Source of the DNA: an uncultured Bacteroidales bacterium
GTDB lineage: Bacteria > Bacteroidota > Bacteroidia > Bacteroidales > Paludibacteraceae
Assembly (NCBI GenBank): GCA_937891975.1
Contig: CALAUA010000012.1
Coordinates: 62,001 to 126,000 of the forward strand
Direction of reading: 5' to 3'
Length of the DNA: 64,000 nt
This document shows, in pieces, positions 17,335 to 25,299 of the stretch. Position 1 is the stretch's first letter. Every line of letters starts with the position of its first letter. Both the position numbers and the translations under genes were made by a program. The notes under the pieces are model-generated. The model ran no database searches and was not told the origin of the DNA. It saw nothing but the letters and a program-made list of their open reading frames with translations.

Positions 17335-18858
17335 ATGATGAAAACAAGAAAATACTTACTTACATTAGCATACATATGTCTAACTCTTCTGACTGCTTGT
17401 GCTGACAAGCAAGCTGCCACAGACCAACAGAAGAAGATCGATCAACTCGAATCAATACGCGATTTGAGCACTAGCAGAGTAGGTGTGATCACAGGCGTAG
17501 TATATGAGGAAGCTCTGTCTAAAGAGTTCCCTGATATGCATGTCATGTACATCGACGATGAGATCGGCCTGCTGCAAAGCCTACAGACACACCGCTGCGA
17601 TGCTGTCCTATTTGATGAACACACATTGAAGTTCCATATGCAGAGCATCAGCGGAATCCGTATCTTGAAAGAACCCTATATGACAGCGGATGTAGGTGCA
17701 ATCTTCCATCCTGAAAGTGAAGCATTGCGCGATGAGTTCAATGTATTCATTCGACAACTAAAGGCAGATGGAACCTATGATCAACTATACGAAAAATGGA
17801 TTGAACACGGACAAACCTCTCACATGAGTGACATTCCATTGCCTACTATAGGAGAGCCGCTTCGTGTAGCCACCACCTCATCTAGCGCACCGCTTGTGTT
17901 TGTCAAAGATGGCAAGTTAGTTGGTTTAGAAGTAGAAATAATGACACTGTTTGCTCAGCACATCAATCGCCCTATTGAATGGTGGGATATGGACTTCTCT
18001 GGTGTGCTACCTGCTGTTGTCAGCAAACGCTGCGATGCGGCAGTATGTAGCATCAATTATAGCGAAGAGCGTGCCAAGAGCGTTATCTTCAGCGATACTT
18101 ATTTCCTATGCTCGTCTGTAGTAGCGGTAGCTGATAACGAAGTGACCAATCAAGCAGAAGAAACAAAGGAGAACTTCTTTGAATCCATAAAAAAGTCTTT
18201 CTACCAAAATCTGATAGAAGAAAATCGGTACCTATTGATTGTTGATGGTCTCAAAATCACCGCTTGGATATCGCTCTTCTCTATCTTATTAGGTACGCTA
18301 CTCGCCATTATCGTTTGTTGGATGAGTATGAGTCCATCTCTTACGCTGCGCTCCATAGCAAAAGTGTATATTAATATCATGCAAGGTACCCCCGTGTTGG
18401 TATTCCTATTGCTGATGTTCTATGTGGTATTAGCACAATCAGGCATGAGTGCAGTGATTGTGTCCATCATCACTTTCTCCATGAACTTTGCTGCATACGC
18501 CAGCGAGATTTTCAAGCACTCCATTGAGAATATTCCTCATGCTCAAACAGAGGCAAGTGTGGCATTGGGATTTACCAAAGCACAGACCTTTATATACATC
18601 GTACTGCCTCAAGCATTACGACTGATTATGCCTAGTTACAAAGGCGAAGTAATATCCTTGGTTAAGACGACCTCTATTGTAGGATATATTGCTGTGGCGG
18701 ACCTTACACAGGCAGGAGATATCATTCGCTCACGCACTTTCGACGCATTCTTCCCATTGATTTTGGTAGCCATTGTCTATTTCATTCTGGCATGGCTTTT
18801 CTCCAAAGTATTGGATATAATAGGCAACAAAATTCAAGAATACAAACATATCAAATGA
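17335..18858 (+). CDS. Amino-acid ABC transporter: fused binding domains and permease, lipoprotein
   Basis: 507 residues. Lipobox LLTAC ends the signal (Cys22). Two SBP-type segments follow, a degenerate one (about 45-160) and a fuller one (about 170-275: PLRVATTSSSAPLVFVKDGKLVGLEVEIM, DFSGVLPAVVSKRCDAA). Next is a permease with about five helices from residue 295 and the EAA motif EASVALGFTKAQTF. The fusion supplies substrate capture and translocation for the ATPase at 15820. Polar amino acids are the likely substrate. Confidence 0.85.
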   Translation: MMKTRKYLLTLAYICLTLLTACADKQAATDQQKKIDQLESIRDLSTSRVGVITGVVYEEALSKEFPDMHVMYIDDEIGLLQSLQTHRCDAVLFDEHTLKFHMQSISGIRILKEPYMTADVGAIFHPESEALRDEFNVFIRQLKADGTYDQLYEKWIEHGQTSHMSDIPLPTIGEPLRVATTSSSAPLVFVKDGKLVGLEVEIMTLFAQHINRPIEWWDMDFSGVLPAVVSKRCDAAVCSINYSEERAKSVIFSDTYFLCSSVVAVADNEVTNQAEETKENFFESIKKSFYQNLIEENRYLLIVDGLKITAWISLFSILLGTLLAIIVCWMSMSPSLTLRSIAKVYINIMQGTPVLVFLLLMFYVVLAQSGMSAVIVSIITFSMNFAAYASEIFKHSIENIPHAQTEASVALGFTKAQTFIYIVLPQALRLIMPSYKGEVISLVKTTSIVGYIAVADLTQAGDIIRSRTFDAFFPLILVAIVYFILAWLFSKVLDIIGNKIQEYKHIK

Positions 18859-18878
18859 TATTTTATTAACGAACTATC

Positions 18879-20123
18879 ATGTCAAAAATCACTATTACCC
18901 TCCAGTCTATCCTACAAGCATGGCAAAAAAGCAACCTCATGCTGCGTATTTTAATCGGTATCATCATCGGTGCGGTACTGGCTCTTACGGTACCAGGTCA
19001 CAGTATCATTGCTATATTAGGTGACTTGTTTGTAGGTGCGCTCAAGGCTATGGCACCCGTGCTGGTGGCCATATTGGTGATGTCGTCCGTAGCTACTGCA
19101 CGCAACAGCATAGGCAGCCGCTTCCGCACCATCATCTTGCTCTATATGCTCACTACACTCATGGCAGCGGTAATAGCAGTAGTAGGTAGTTTCCTTTTTC
19201 CAGTGAATATCGCATTGGTAAATGTGGAAAGTGCTACAGGTTCCGCACCTGGACAACTCAGTGATGTCTTCCGAAATTTTCTGAATGGGATAATGAGCAA
19301 CCCTATCACAGCAATAGCCAATGCCAATTATCTAAGTATCCTCTTCTGGGCTGTAGTCATAGGTCTAGCACTGAAGTTAGTTGGCAGTGAGCAGACGATT
19401 AGCAGCCTACACCATTGGGCAGAAGCTGTCTCGAAAGTGGTGGGATGGATTATCCAGTGTGCACCATTTGGTATTCTCGGTTTGGTGTATGCCTCTGTAT
19501 CTACAAGCGGATTAGAGATCTTTACCACATACGGCAAACTCCTCTTGCTATTAGTGGGCTGTATGGTACTTGTGTCGCTAGTGCTCAATCCTATTATTGT
19601 GGGATGCATGCTTCGCCGCAACCCTTATCCGCTGGTGTGGCAATGCCTCAAAGAAAGTGCTGTAAGTGCCTTTTTTACTCGCTCCTCTGCGGCTAATATC
19701 CCTGTGAATATGGCACTATGCAAACGTATGGGAATAGACGAAGATTTCTATTCTGTCAGTATTCCACTCGGCAGTATCATCAATATGGACGGTGCTGCTA
19801 TCACTATTACCGTGATGACACTCGCCACTTGCTACACCTTGGGTATTGAGGCATCGTTTGGTAGTGCATTGTTGCTTAGTATTATTGCCACATTGGGTGC
19901 TTGTGGTGCTTCTGGCGTAGCAGGCGGATCGTTATTGCTGATTCCAATGGCATGTTCGCTTTTTGGTATCTCGAATGATATCGCCATGCAGGTGGTAGCT
20001 GTGGGCTTTATTATCGGTGTGGTACAAGACTCTGTAGAGACAGCCCTCAACTCCAGCGGCGATGCCCTATTCACCATCGCTGCAGATATGCGCGAACGCA
20101 TGAAGCGAGACAAACTGAAATAA
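18879..20123 (+). CDS. sstT: Serine/threonine:Na+ symporter (SstT family)
   Basis: 414 residues, dicarboxylate/amino-acid:cation symporter fold (DAACS). Hallmarks are the serine-rich TRSSAANIPVN loop, the NMDGAA motif and the C-terminal GVVQDSVETALNSSGD block, which resembles SstT more than GltP. It probably imports serine or threonine with Na+. It is the last gene of the cluster, 20 bases after the ABC fusion protein. Two amino-acid importers in one operon with a partner switch suggest control by amino-acid availability; the link is inferred. Confidence 0.88.
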   Translation: MSKITITLQSILQAWQKSNLMLRILIGIIIGAVLALTVPGHSIIAILGDLFVGALKAMAPVLVAILVMSSVATARNSIGSRFRTIILLYMLTTLMAAVIAVVGSFLFPVNIALVNVESATGSAPGQLSDVFRNFLNGIMSNPITAIANANYLSILFWAVVIGLALKLVGSEQTISSLHHWAEAVSKVVGWIIQCAPFGILGLVYASVSTSGLEIFTTYGKLLLLLVGCMVLVSLVLNPIIVGCMLRRNPYPLVWQCLKESAVSAFFTRSSAANIPVNMALCKRMGIDEDFYSVSIPLGSIINMDGAAITITVMTLATCYTLGIEASFGSALLLSIIATLGACGASGVAGGSLLLIPMACSLFGISNDIAMQVVAVGFIIGVVQDSVETALNSSGDALFTIAADMRERMKRDKLK

Positions 20124-20141
20124 CTGGCAGAAAAACACACT

Positions 20142-20179
20142 CACGCGGGAAGCTTAGTAAATACTACACTTCCCGCGTG
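20142..20179. terminator. Long hairpin after sstT
   Basis: Perfect 11-bp GC-rich stem (CACGCGGGAAG at 20142-20152, CTTCCCGCGTG at 20169-20179). An inner AGTA/TACT pairing lies in the 16-base loop. It lies between convergent genes; T-tract weak. The other 150 bases up to 20329 hold nothing recognisable beyond a twice-occurring TATTCAGCAC. Confidence 0.7.
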
Positions 20180-20328
20180 TTGTATATGCCATTATACTCT
20201 CCAAAATCACCAATATTCAGCACAGAACCACTAAAACGCTGAGTATTCAGCACCCCTATAATAATATAGAGGCACAAATATTTGAGACACTAAAGCCACA
20301 AAAAGCCCATAGAAGTCCCACAGATCTC

Positions 20329-21123
20329 CTATCGTGGTCCCCTAACTTGCAGGGAACTTGTGGGAGTCTCGCTAACGTAGCTACTTATCCGATATTGTTT
20401 CTTCCCCTTCGTGAATTTACCATACTGAATGGCATTCACTGGGCAGATATGGAAACATGCCAAGCACTGCGTACAGTGGTCGCTCCACTCAGGACGACTA
20501 TCTATCAGCGAGATATTATGTACGGGACAGGTCTGTGCACAACGCCCACAGGAGGTGCAAGCGTCTGTTGTGAAGAATGGCTCGGCGGTAAGTTGGTACT
20601 TATTGAAACTACTACCTATCACATAACTCTTGAATCGCGCCAATGGTCCTTCGTGGCAGTCAAAAACATGTTGTTGTGCCTTCAGTTGCTTCACAATCTG
20701 TGGCAATCGCTCTTTAGCAGCGGCCATCTTGCGAGCAGCCACCTCATCTGCATCAATGCCAAAACCAGGGAACGACACATAGGTGTTAGGCATCACCACC
20801 GAATAACCCGCATGGCATTGCCATCCGCGTACAGTCACCGCCTCACAGAAAATATCCGCCGTCTTGCCTGCTTCTGAACCGCAAGTACACACGAAATACA
20901 GATAGTTGGGCGCACTCATCTTCACACGACCAATAAAATCCATCACCAGTTTGGGCGGAGCCCACGAATAGACGGGAAACACAAAGCCCACCTTTTCATC
21001 GGACTGAATATCCAACTGCTCATCCGCATAATCAGCCATCTTAACGAGCCGTTCGCCCAACTGCTCTGCCAACACTTGCGCCACCCACGCCGAGTTGCCT
21101 ACTCCAGAAAAATAGAAAATCAT
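20329..21123 (-). CDS. EFR1-type flavodoxin-ferredoxin fusion
   Basis: 264 residues from the Met at 21123. The flavodoxin-like N-terminus begins MIFYFSGVGNSAW with the phosphate-binding loop, then a bacterial ferredoxin with two CxxCxxCxxxCP clusters (CTSCGRCAQTCP and CTQCLACFHICP). It probably carries electrons in anaerobic metabolism; partner unknown. The longer frame to 21150 is excluded because the promoter TACCTTTG box lies at 21148-21155. The C-terminal tail (SETPTSSLQVRGPR) looks appended and is rich in Ser/Thr. Confidence 0.8.
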   Translation of the reverse strand: MIFYFSGVGNSAWVAQVLAEQLGERLVKMADYADEQLDIQSDEKVGFVFPVYSWAPPKLVMDFIGRVKMSAPNYLYFVCTCGSEAGKTADIFCEAVTVRGWQCHAGYSVVMPNTYVSFPGFGIDADEVAARKMAAAKERLPQIVKQLKAQQHVFDCHEGPLARFKSYVIGSSFNKYQLTAEPFFTTDACTSCGRCAQTCPVHNISLIDSRPEWSDHCTQCLACFHICPVNAIQYGKFTKGKKQYRISSYVSETPTSSLQVRGPR

Positions 21124-21147
21124 ATCTGCCTTCTTTTTATTCAGGGA

Positions 21148-21179
21148 CAAAGGTACAGAAAATTTTTCATATATGCAAA
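21148..21179 (-). promoter_or_regulatory. Bacteroidota promoter for the EFR1 gene
   Basis: Minus strand: TTTG (21176-21179), 20 bases, TACCTTTG (21148-21155). It decides the start at 21123. Confidence 0.8.
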
Positions 21180-21224
21180 TTTTTGTTCTTGGAGCGCTTT
21201 GGAGGTAAGTAATCTGTACCTCCC

Positions 21225-21261
21225 TACAAAAACAGCATCGCCCATTTCGAGCGATGCTGTT
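21225..21261 (-). terminator. Intrinsic terminator after the holin-like gene
   Basis: An 11-bp stem (AACAGCATCGC at 21231-21241, GCGATGCTGTT at 21251-21261) has a 9-base loop and is followed on the minus strand by TTTTGTAG. Confidence 0.8.
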
Positions 21262-21287
21262 GAATGATAGCCATCAATCGCGAAGAA

Positions 21288-21779
21288 CTATACCTCCTTT
21301 TTAGGAGAAATGATTTCTCGCAAGAGTGCGAAGAGTTGCTGCACCTGTGCCCAGTCGCGTTGCACCGATGCGATGTCGCGCTCCAATAGCTCGCGCTGCA
21401 TAGCAGATTGGTTTTCAATGGCTTGCTTCTGTTGCTTCAGTGGAGCAGGACTATCCATTATGACTTCGCTAAGGTGCTTTTCTATTGGGCGCACAAACCA
21501 CAATCGTCTGCCCCAATAAACCCCTAACGCAATCAATCCCATGCCTCCAGCAATCACCAGATACGATGCCCACATCGGCAGCCATTGTTCGAGCCAAGCA
21601 GCCAAAGCAATTGCAAAGAAAATAAGTCCGACAACCACGATAGCTGTAATAGCGAATAGCGCAATAATGAGCCCTAACAACTGACTTGTCTGCTCTATGC
21701 TCTGCACTTTCAGCAGTTGAAATTGCGACTTGATATATGCTTGAATATCAGCAAGTAGCTGATTGTAAAAATCTTTCAT
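21288..21779 (-). CDS. Phage-holin-family / YqjE-like membrane protein
   Basis: 163 residues from the Met at 21779; the longer frame runs into palindromic spacer. Two adjacent membrane helices (about 35-60 and 67-90) follow an amphipathic N-terminus (MKDFYNQLLADIQAYIKSQF). The layout fits the putative holin-superfamily III / YqjE family, common in non-phage contexts beside YtxH and DUF883-like proteins. The C-terminus is a coiled-coil-prone, Gln/Glu-rich helix. Probable envelope-stress or inner-membrane role; the lytic function is not supported. Confidence 0.65.
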   Translation of the reverse strand: MKDFYNQLLADIQAYIKSQFQLLKVQSIEQTSQLLGLIIALFAITAIVVVGLIFFAIALAAWLEQWLPMWASYLVIAGGMGLIALGVYWGRRLWFVRPIEKHLSEVIMDSPAPLKQQKQAIENQSAMQRELLERDIASVQRDWAQVQQLFALLREIISPKKEV

Positions 21780-21952
21780 AGTTAAACGTTTTTTGGTCGG
21801 CAATGCCGACGTTATTTGCTTTGCGTTATCTGTGCTACGCACGTTTTCTGCTTCGCGTTATTAACGTTTACTAATAACGTGCCAAAGGTACATAAAACGC
21901 CGAAGGCATGAAACGTCCCATAGGAACATATAACGCGCCTTCGGCGCCTAAG
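21780..21952. repeat. Palindrome-rich spacer between YtxH and holin-like genes
   Basis: Small hairpins include GTCGGCAATGCCGAC and GCGCCTTCGGCGC. The motifs GCTTTGCGTTAT and GCTTCGCGTTAT resemble GCTTCGCGTTGT, which occurs twice in the ligA insertion at 36947-37010. No gene is recognisable in it. Confidence 0.6.
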
Positions 21953-22216
21953 TTACTTCTTCGCGGCATCTTCTACTGCGGCTTCGATGTCGGCTTTGCA
22001 GTGGCAGTTGCACATACCATTGCGGATGCGGCTCATCACTTTGTCCACGAGTTTGTTGATTTCATCGAGATTGAGGTTTTTGTACTTCTCGCGAGCGATA
22101 GCTGCGATTTCGGAGCGCAGTTCTGCGCCACTCTTTGGAGCAAATAGCAATGCTGCTGTAGCTCCCACCATTGCTCCTCCCAGAAGAGCCAATAGCATTT
22201 TGGTTACGTTTGTCAT
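21953..22216 (-). CDS. YtxH-domain protein
   Basis: 87 residues from the Met at 22216. The N-terminal helix MTNVTKMLLALLGGAMVGATAALLFAPKSG is the YtxH/GvpP-type motif: a membrane helix ending in LLFAPKSG. A charged helical region follows, and a Cys/His segment (CNCHC) near the C-terminus is unusual for the family and could bind metal. It is transcribed with the holin-like gene downstream, separated by palindromic spacer DNA. Role unknown; homologues are stress-associated. Confidence 0.75.
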   Translation of the reverse strand: MTNVTKMLLALLGGAMVGATAALLFAPKSGAELRSEIAAIAREKYKNLNLDEINKLVDKVMSRIRNGMCNCHCKADIEAAVEDAAKK

Positions 22217-22305
22217 AGTTGGTTTGGTTAAAAAGTTTCGGAGCACTTGCTCCTTGTATAAATCAAAGCAAAATCTATGCCAAAACCACGGATTTATTCT
22301 ATCAA

Positions 22306-22337
22306 TTTGCGAATATCAAAAAAAAACACTACCTTTG
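22306..22337 (+). promoter_or_regulatory. Bacteroidota promoter for the histidine kinase
   Basis: TTTG (22306-22309), 20 bases, TACCTTTG (22330-22337). It places the start at 22363, ruling out a frame beginning at 22219. Confidence 0.8.
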
Positions 22338-22362
22338 CGCCAAAATCAATAATCATTTTCAC

Positions 22363-23535
22363 ATGAAACGACTTAATTCGAATATACTGAGCATTGGCAT
22401 TACCCTTCTACTCGCAATTGTAGTGGTGGTTAGTTCGCTAGTTACCAGTCACATCGTAGAGCAGTTTGAACAGGAAGAACAAAAGAAAATCGAACTGTGG
22501 GCAGAAGCTACACGACAGTTCATATTGGCAGGCGAGAATGAGAACATTGATCTCCTTCTTCAAGTAATGGAAGGCAACACCACTATCCCCGTATATATGG
22601 TGGATACCAACTACAACCTACTCCTATCGCGCAATGTGCCAGAACCCAAGCGCAATGTAGAACGCTTCTATATCAAGAAAATCAACGAACTACGTGCCAC
22701 ACAAGAACCCATAGAAGTACGCATCTCCGATAGCGTGATGCAGTATATCTACTACGAACAATCATCCACATTGCAATGGTTGTCCTATTTCCCTTATATT
22801 CAGCTGGTTGTTATGCTCGCATTGGCAGGATTGGCTGCCATAGCCCTGCTTATGGTACAACGCAGTGAGAAGAATAGCTTATGGGTGGGACTCTCCAAAG
22901 AAACAGCCCACCAACTCGGCACGCCTATCTCCTCGCTCAATGCGTGGAACGAACTGCTAAAAGCCACCTACCCCAACGACCCACTACTTCCACAAATGGA
23001 CGAAGATATTCGCCGCTTGCAGATGATAGCAGAGCGTTTTTCGAAGATCGGCTCACAACCTACATTGGAGCCATGCGAAGTGCTACCTATCGTACAATCC
23101 GCAATAGATTATATGCGCGCGCGGACATCTAGTAAAATAGAGTATAGGTTGGTAGGAGATGAGGCGATGAGGCAACAAGGCGAGGGGGCGAGAGCTATGT
23201 TATGCGCACCGCTATTTGAATGGGTGATTGAAAACCTGTGCAAAAATGCCATCGACTCGATGGAAGGAAAAGGATTAATTATTATCAAATTGCAACTTGC
23301 TGAAAATAAACTCCATATCGATATTACAGATACGGGCAAGGGTATTGACCGTAGGAACTTTAAGCGAATATTCCAACCTGGTTACACAAGCAAGAAACGC
23401 GGTTGGGGATTGGGATTGAGTTTAGGCAAGCGTATCATCGAAGATTACCATCGAGGCAAACTCTTCGTGAAACAGTCGCAATTGGGCGTTGGTACTACTT
23501 TCCGGATCGTGTTGGAACAAACCAAAGACTGTTGA
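22363..23535 (+). CDS. Orphan membrane histidine kinase
   Basis: 390 residues. Two membrane helices (about 9-29 and 146-165) flank a periplasmic sensor of roughly 115 residues. The H box reads KETAHQLGTPISSL with His183. The ATPase domain has N box ENLCKNAIDSM, G1 DTGKGID and G2 GWGLGLSLGK. No response regulator is adjacent, so it is an orphan. Residues 264-277 (GDEAMRQQGEGARA) are encoded by a period-8 repeat array that seems to enlarge a loop before the N box. The gene converges on ispE and overlaps its 3' end by 114 bases. Confidence 0.9.
   Translation: MKRLNSNILSIGITLLLAIVVVVSSLVTSHIVEQFEQEEQKKIELWAEATRQFILAGENENIDLLLQVMEGNTTIPVYMVDTNYNLLLSRNVPEPKRNVERFYIKKINELRATQEPIEVRISDSVMQYIYYEQSSTLQWLSYFPYIQLVVMLALAGLAAIALLMVQRSEKNSLWVGLSKETAHQLGTPISSLNAWNELLKATYPNDPLLPQMDEDIRRLQMIAERFSKIGSQPTLEPCEVLPIVQSAIDYMRARTSSKIEYRLVGDEAMRQQGEGARAMLCAPLFEWVIENLCKNAIDSMEGKGLIIIKLQLAENKLHIDITDTGKGIDRRNFKRIFQPGYTSKKRGWGLGLSLGKRIIEDYHRGKLFVKQSQLGVGTTFRIVLEQTKDC
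23153..23192 (+). repeat. Period-8 array inside the histidine kinase
   Basis: Units TAGGAGAT, GAGGCGAT, GAGGCAAC, AAGGCGAG, GGGGCGAG lie every 8 bases in frame within the coding region. The core GGCGAT matches arrays at 3512, 48085 and 52314. Confidence 0.65.
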
Positions 23536-24273
23536 ACCAGAACCTGACATGGCTACGTACACAGCGCCTGCTTCTTGTAGGCGCTTTTTAATTTCAGCTA
23601 TCTCATGATGAAGAGGGAAAATGGTTTGCTCAAAGTCATTGACCAACAACGGACGCATATCTGCAAACGACTGCCCATCCTGCAATGCCTGTTTGATTTG
23701 CCCTTCCACCTCAGGGTGACGTATTATTCCGCTATATGCTTCGCGAGTGGAAACGCCGCAATGGGGCTTAATCATCACAAGGCGCAAACCACTCAAATCC
23801 AATGATATAGGCATTAGTTTATCGCCAATACCTTCTGCATAGCATGGAGTGTTATAAATAAAGAATGGACAGTCGGCACCCAGTGGGCGCACTTCCTCAG
23901 CCAATTGCTCTTTGGTCAGTCCAAGTTGGAATATCTCATTGAGAGCAATAGCCATATGTGCAGCATCGCTACTGCCACCACCCAAACCTGCACCAAAAGG
24001 AATATTCTTCTTGAAAGTGATTTTGACATTGCCTATCTGCGGAAAATGCGCCTGCATACGCTTGTACACTTTAACAATAAGGTTATCTGTAGGTAAGCAA
24101 TCAACGACTAAACCATCCTGCAGAAAAGCAAACTTCTCTGCTTTCTCCACCTCCAACTCATCGTGCAAGCCATAGACAGGATAGAAGATGGTTTCTAAAT
24201 CGTGATAACCATCTTCGCGCTTGCGAACCACACGCAAACCAATATTAATCTTGCAGTTAGGGTAGAATAGCAT
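23422..24273 (-). CDS. ispE: 4-(cytidine 5'-diphospho)-2-C-methyl-D-erythritol kinase
   Basis: 283 residues, GHMP kinase fold. N-terminal CKINIGLRVVRKREDGYHDLET and the ATP loop PFGAGLGGGSSDAA are diagnostic, as is SGSGSTVFGLF near the C-terminus. IspE phosphorylates the 2-hydroxyl of CDP-methylerythritol in the non-mevalonate isoprenoid pathway. Its last 38 codons overlap the 3' end of the opposite histidine kinase gene, including that gene's G2 box. The permease gene lies 34 bases upstream on the same strand. Confidence 0.95.
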   Translation of the reverse strand: MLFYPNCKINIGLRVVRKREDGYHDLETIFYPVYGLHDELEVEKAEKFAFLQDGLVVDCLPTDNLIVKVYKRMQAHFPQIGNVKITFKKNIPFGAGLGGGSSDAAHMAIALNEIFQLGLTKEQLAEEVRPLGADCPFFIYNTPCYAEGIGDKLMPISLDLSGLRLVMIKPHCGVSTREAYSGIIRHPEVEGQIKQALQDGQSFADMRPLLVNDFEQTIFPLHHEIAEIKKRLQEAGAVYVAMSGSGSTVFGLFQHDPESSTNAQLRLFHEEFASMVIFDDTLA

Positions 24274-24307
24274 CGTCTCTAAACAGTAGCTTAGCGTCCA
24301 CTAGACA

Positions 24308-25165
24308 TCACACAGTATCCATAAAGGATTTTTGTACTTTATTGAAGACCACGATACCTAATGCGAGGAGTACCACCATAAAGCCAAAGCTGTAGCCCAG
24401 CATCCACCACTCGTGGTTACCTACGCCCAACATGCCGTACTTAAAGAATTCTACGATACCCGTTAAAGGGTTGAGCTGCATGACGAGGCGCAGTTTCTCG
24501 TTGGTGATTGTAGAAAGCGGATAAATAACTGGCGTGGCGTACATCCACAGACTGACAAAGAAACTCAATAAGAGTTGCAGGTCGCGGTACTTGGTAGTCA
24601 TACTAGAGAATAAAATACCAAAGCCCAATGCTAATCCTGCCAACATGACCACCAATACTGGCAGCAATAGGGCATATAGATTAGGTTGTATATTCGCATC
24701 TGTGAAGATGAAATAGTATAAATATACAATTAAGAACAGCGCGAATTGGATACCGAAGCGCACTAAATTGCTAATCACATCGCTGAGTGGCGTTACCAAA
24801 CGAGGGAAATATACTTTGCCGAAAATACCCGCGTTGTTTACAAAGGTATTGGAGGTCTTGGTTAGACAGTCAGCGAAATATTGCCAAAAACTGATACCTG
24901 CTAGGTAAAATAGTGGTTGGGGTAATCCATCAGTAGAGATTTTTGCTATGCCACCAAATACAACCATATACATCACTGTGGTCATAAGTGGCTGAATGAC
25001 ATACCATAATGGTCCAAGGATAGTTTGCTTGTATTGGGTGATAATATTACGCTTGACGAATAGCATCATCAAGTCGCGATACTGCCAAATCTCCTTGAAA
25101 TCTACAGATAGTAGTTTATCTTTCGGACGAATCTCGGTCGTCCATTTTTCTTGTGTTTCTGCCAT
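24308..25165 (-). CDS. ABC-2 polysaccharide-export permease (TagG/Wzm type)
   Basis: 285 residues from the Met at 25165; an upstream Met at 25207 lies in the promoter. Six membrane segments and the ABC-2 blocks RDLMMLFVKRNIITQYKQTILGPLWYVIQP and YFPRLVTPLSD identify a teichoic-acid / O-antigen exporter-type permease. It should work with an ATP-binding partner. None is adjacent: the next gene is ispE. It may use an ATPase encoded elsewhere, or the ATPase gene was lost or moved. Substrate unknown, probably a polyprenyl-linked glycan. Confidence 0.8.
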   Translation of the reverse strand: MAETQEKWTTEIRPKDKLLSVDFKEIWQYRDLMMLFVKRNIITQYKQTILGPLWYVIQPLMTTVMYMVVFGGIAKISTDGLPQPLFYLAGISFWQYFADCLTKTSNTFVNNAGIFGKVYFPRLVTPLSDVISNLVRFGIQFALFLIVYLYYFIFTDANIQPNLYALLLPVLVVMLAGLALGFGILFSSMTTKYRDLQLLLSFFVSLWMYATPVIYPLSTITNEKLRLVMQLNPLTGIVEFFKYGMLGVGNHEWWMLGYSFGFMVVLLALGIVVFNKVQKSFMDTV

Positions 25166-25184
25166 AATATCGTAAAATATGGTG

Positions 25185-25216
25185 CAAAGGTACAGTTTTT
25201 TTTGCATATATGCAAA
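25185..25216 (-). promoter_or_regulatory. Bacteroidota promoter for the ABC permease
   Basis: Minus strand: TTTG (25213-25216), 20 bases, TACCTTTG (25185-25192). It supports the start at 25165. Confidence 0.8.
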
Positions 25217-25244
25217 TTAAGCCGTCAAATTTAGTATTTACGTG

Positions 25245-25281
25245 TAAAATAAAAGAGCGTGCCTTAAGGACACGCTCTTTT
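25245..25281 (-). terminator. Terminator after the triple-OB lipoprotein
   Basis: An 11-bp stem (AAAAGAGCGTG at 25251-25261, CACGCTCTTTT at 25271-25281) has a 9-base loop containing palindromic CCTTAAGG, then a T run on the minus side. Confidence 0.85.
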
Positions 25282-25299
25282 GTGAGAAGAAAATGTTTC

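Noticed and set aside
20181..20328. Repeat TATTCAGCAC in the sstT downstream gap
   Set aside because: Only two copies with no clear period; not distinguishable from chance.
21288..22216. Prophage remnant because of the holin-family protein
   Set aside because: No other phage genes nearby; the holin-like and YtxH pair is common in non-phage settings.
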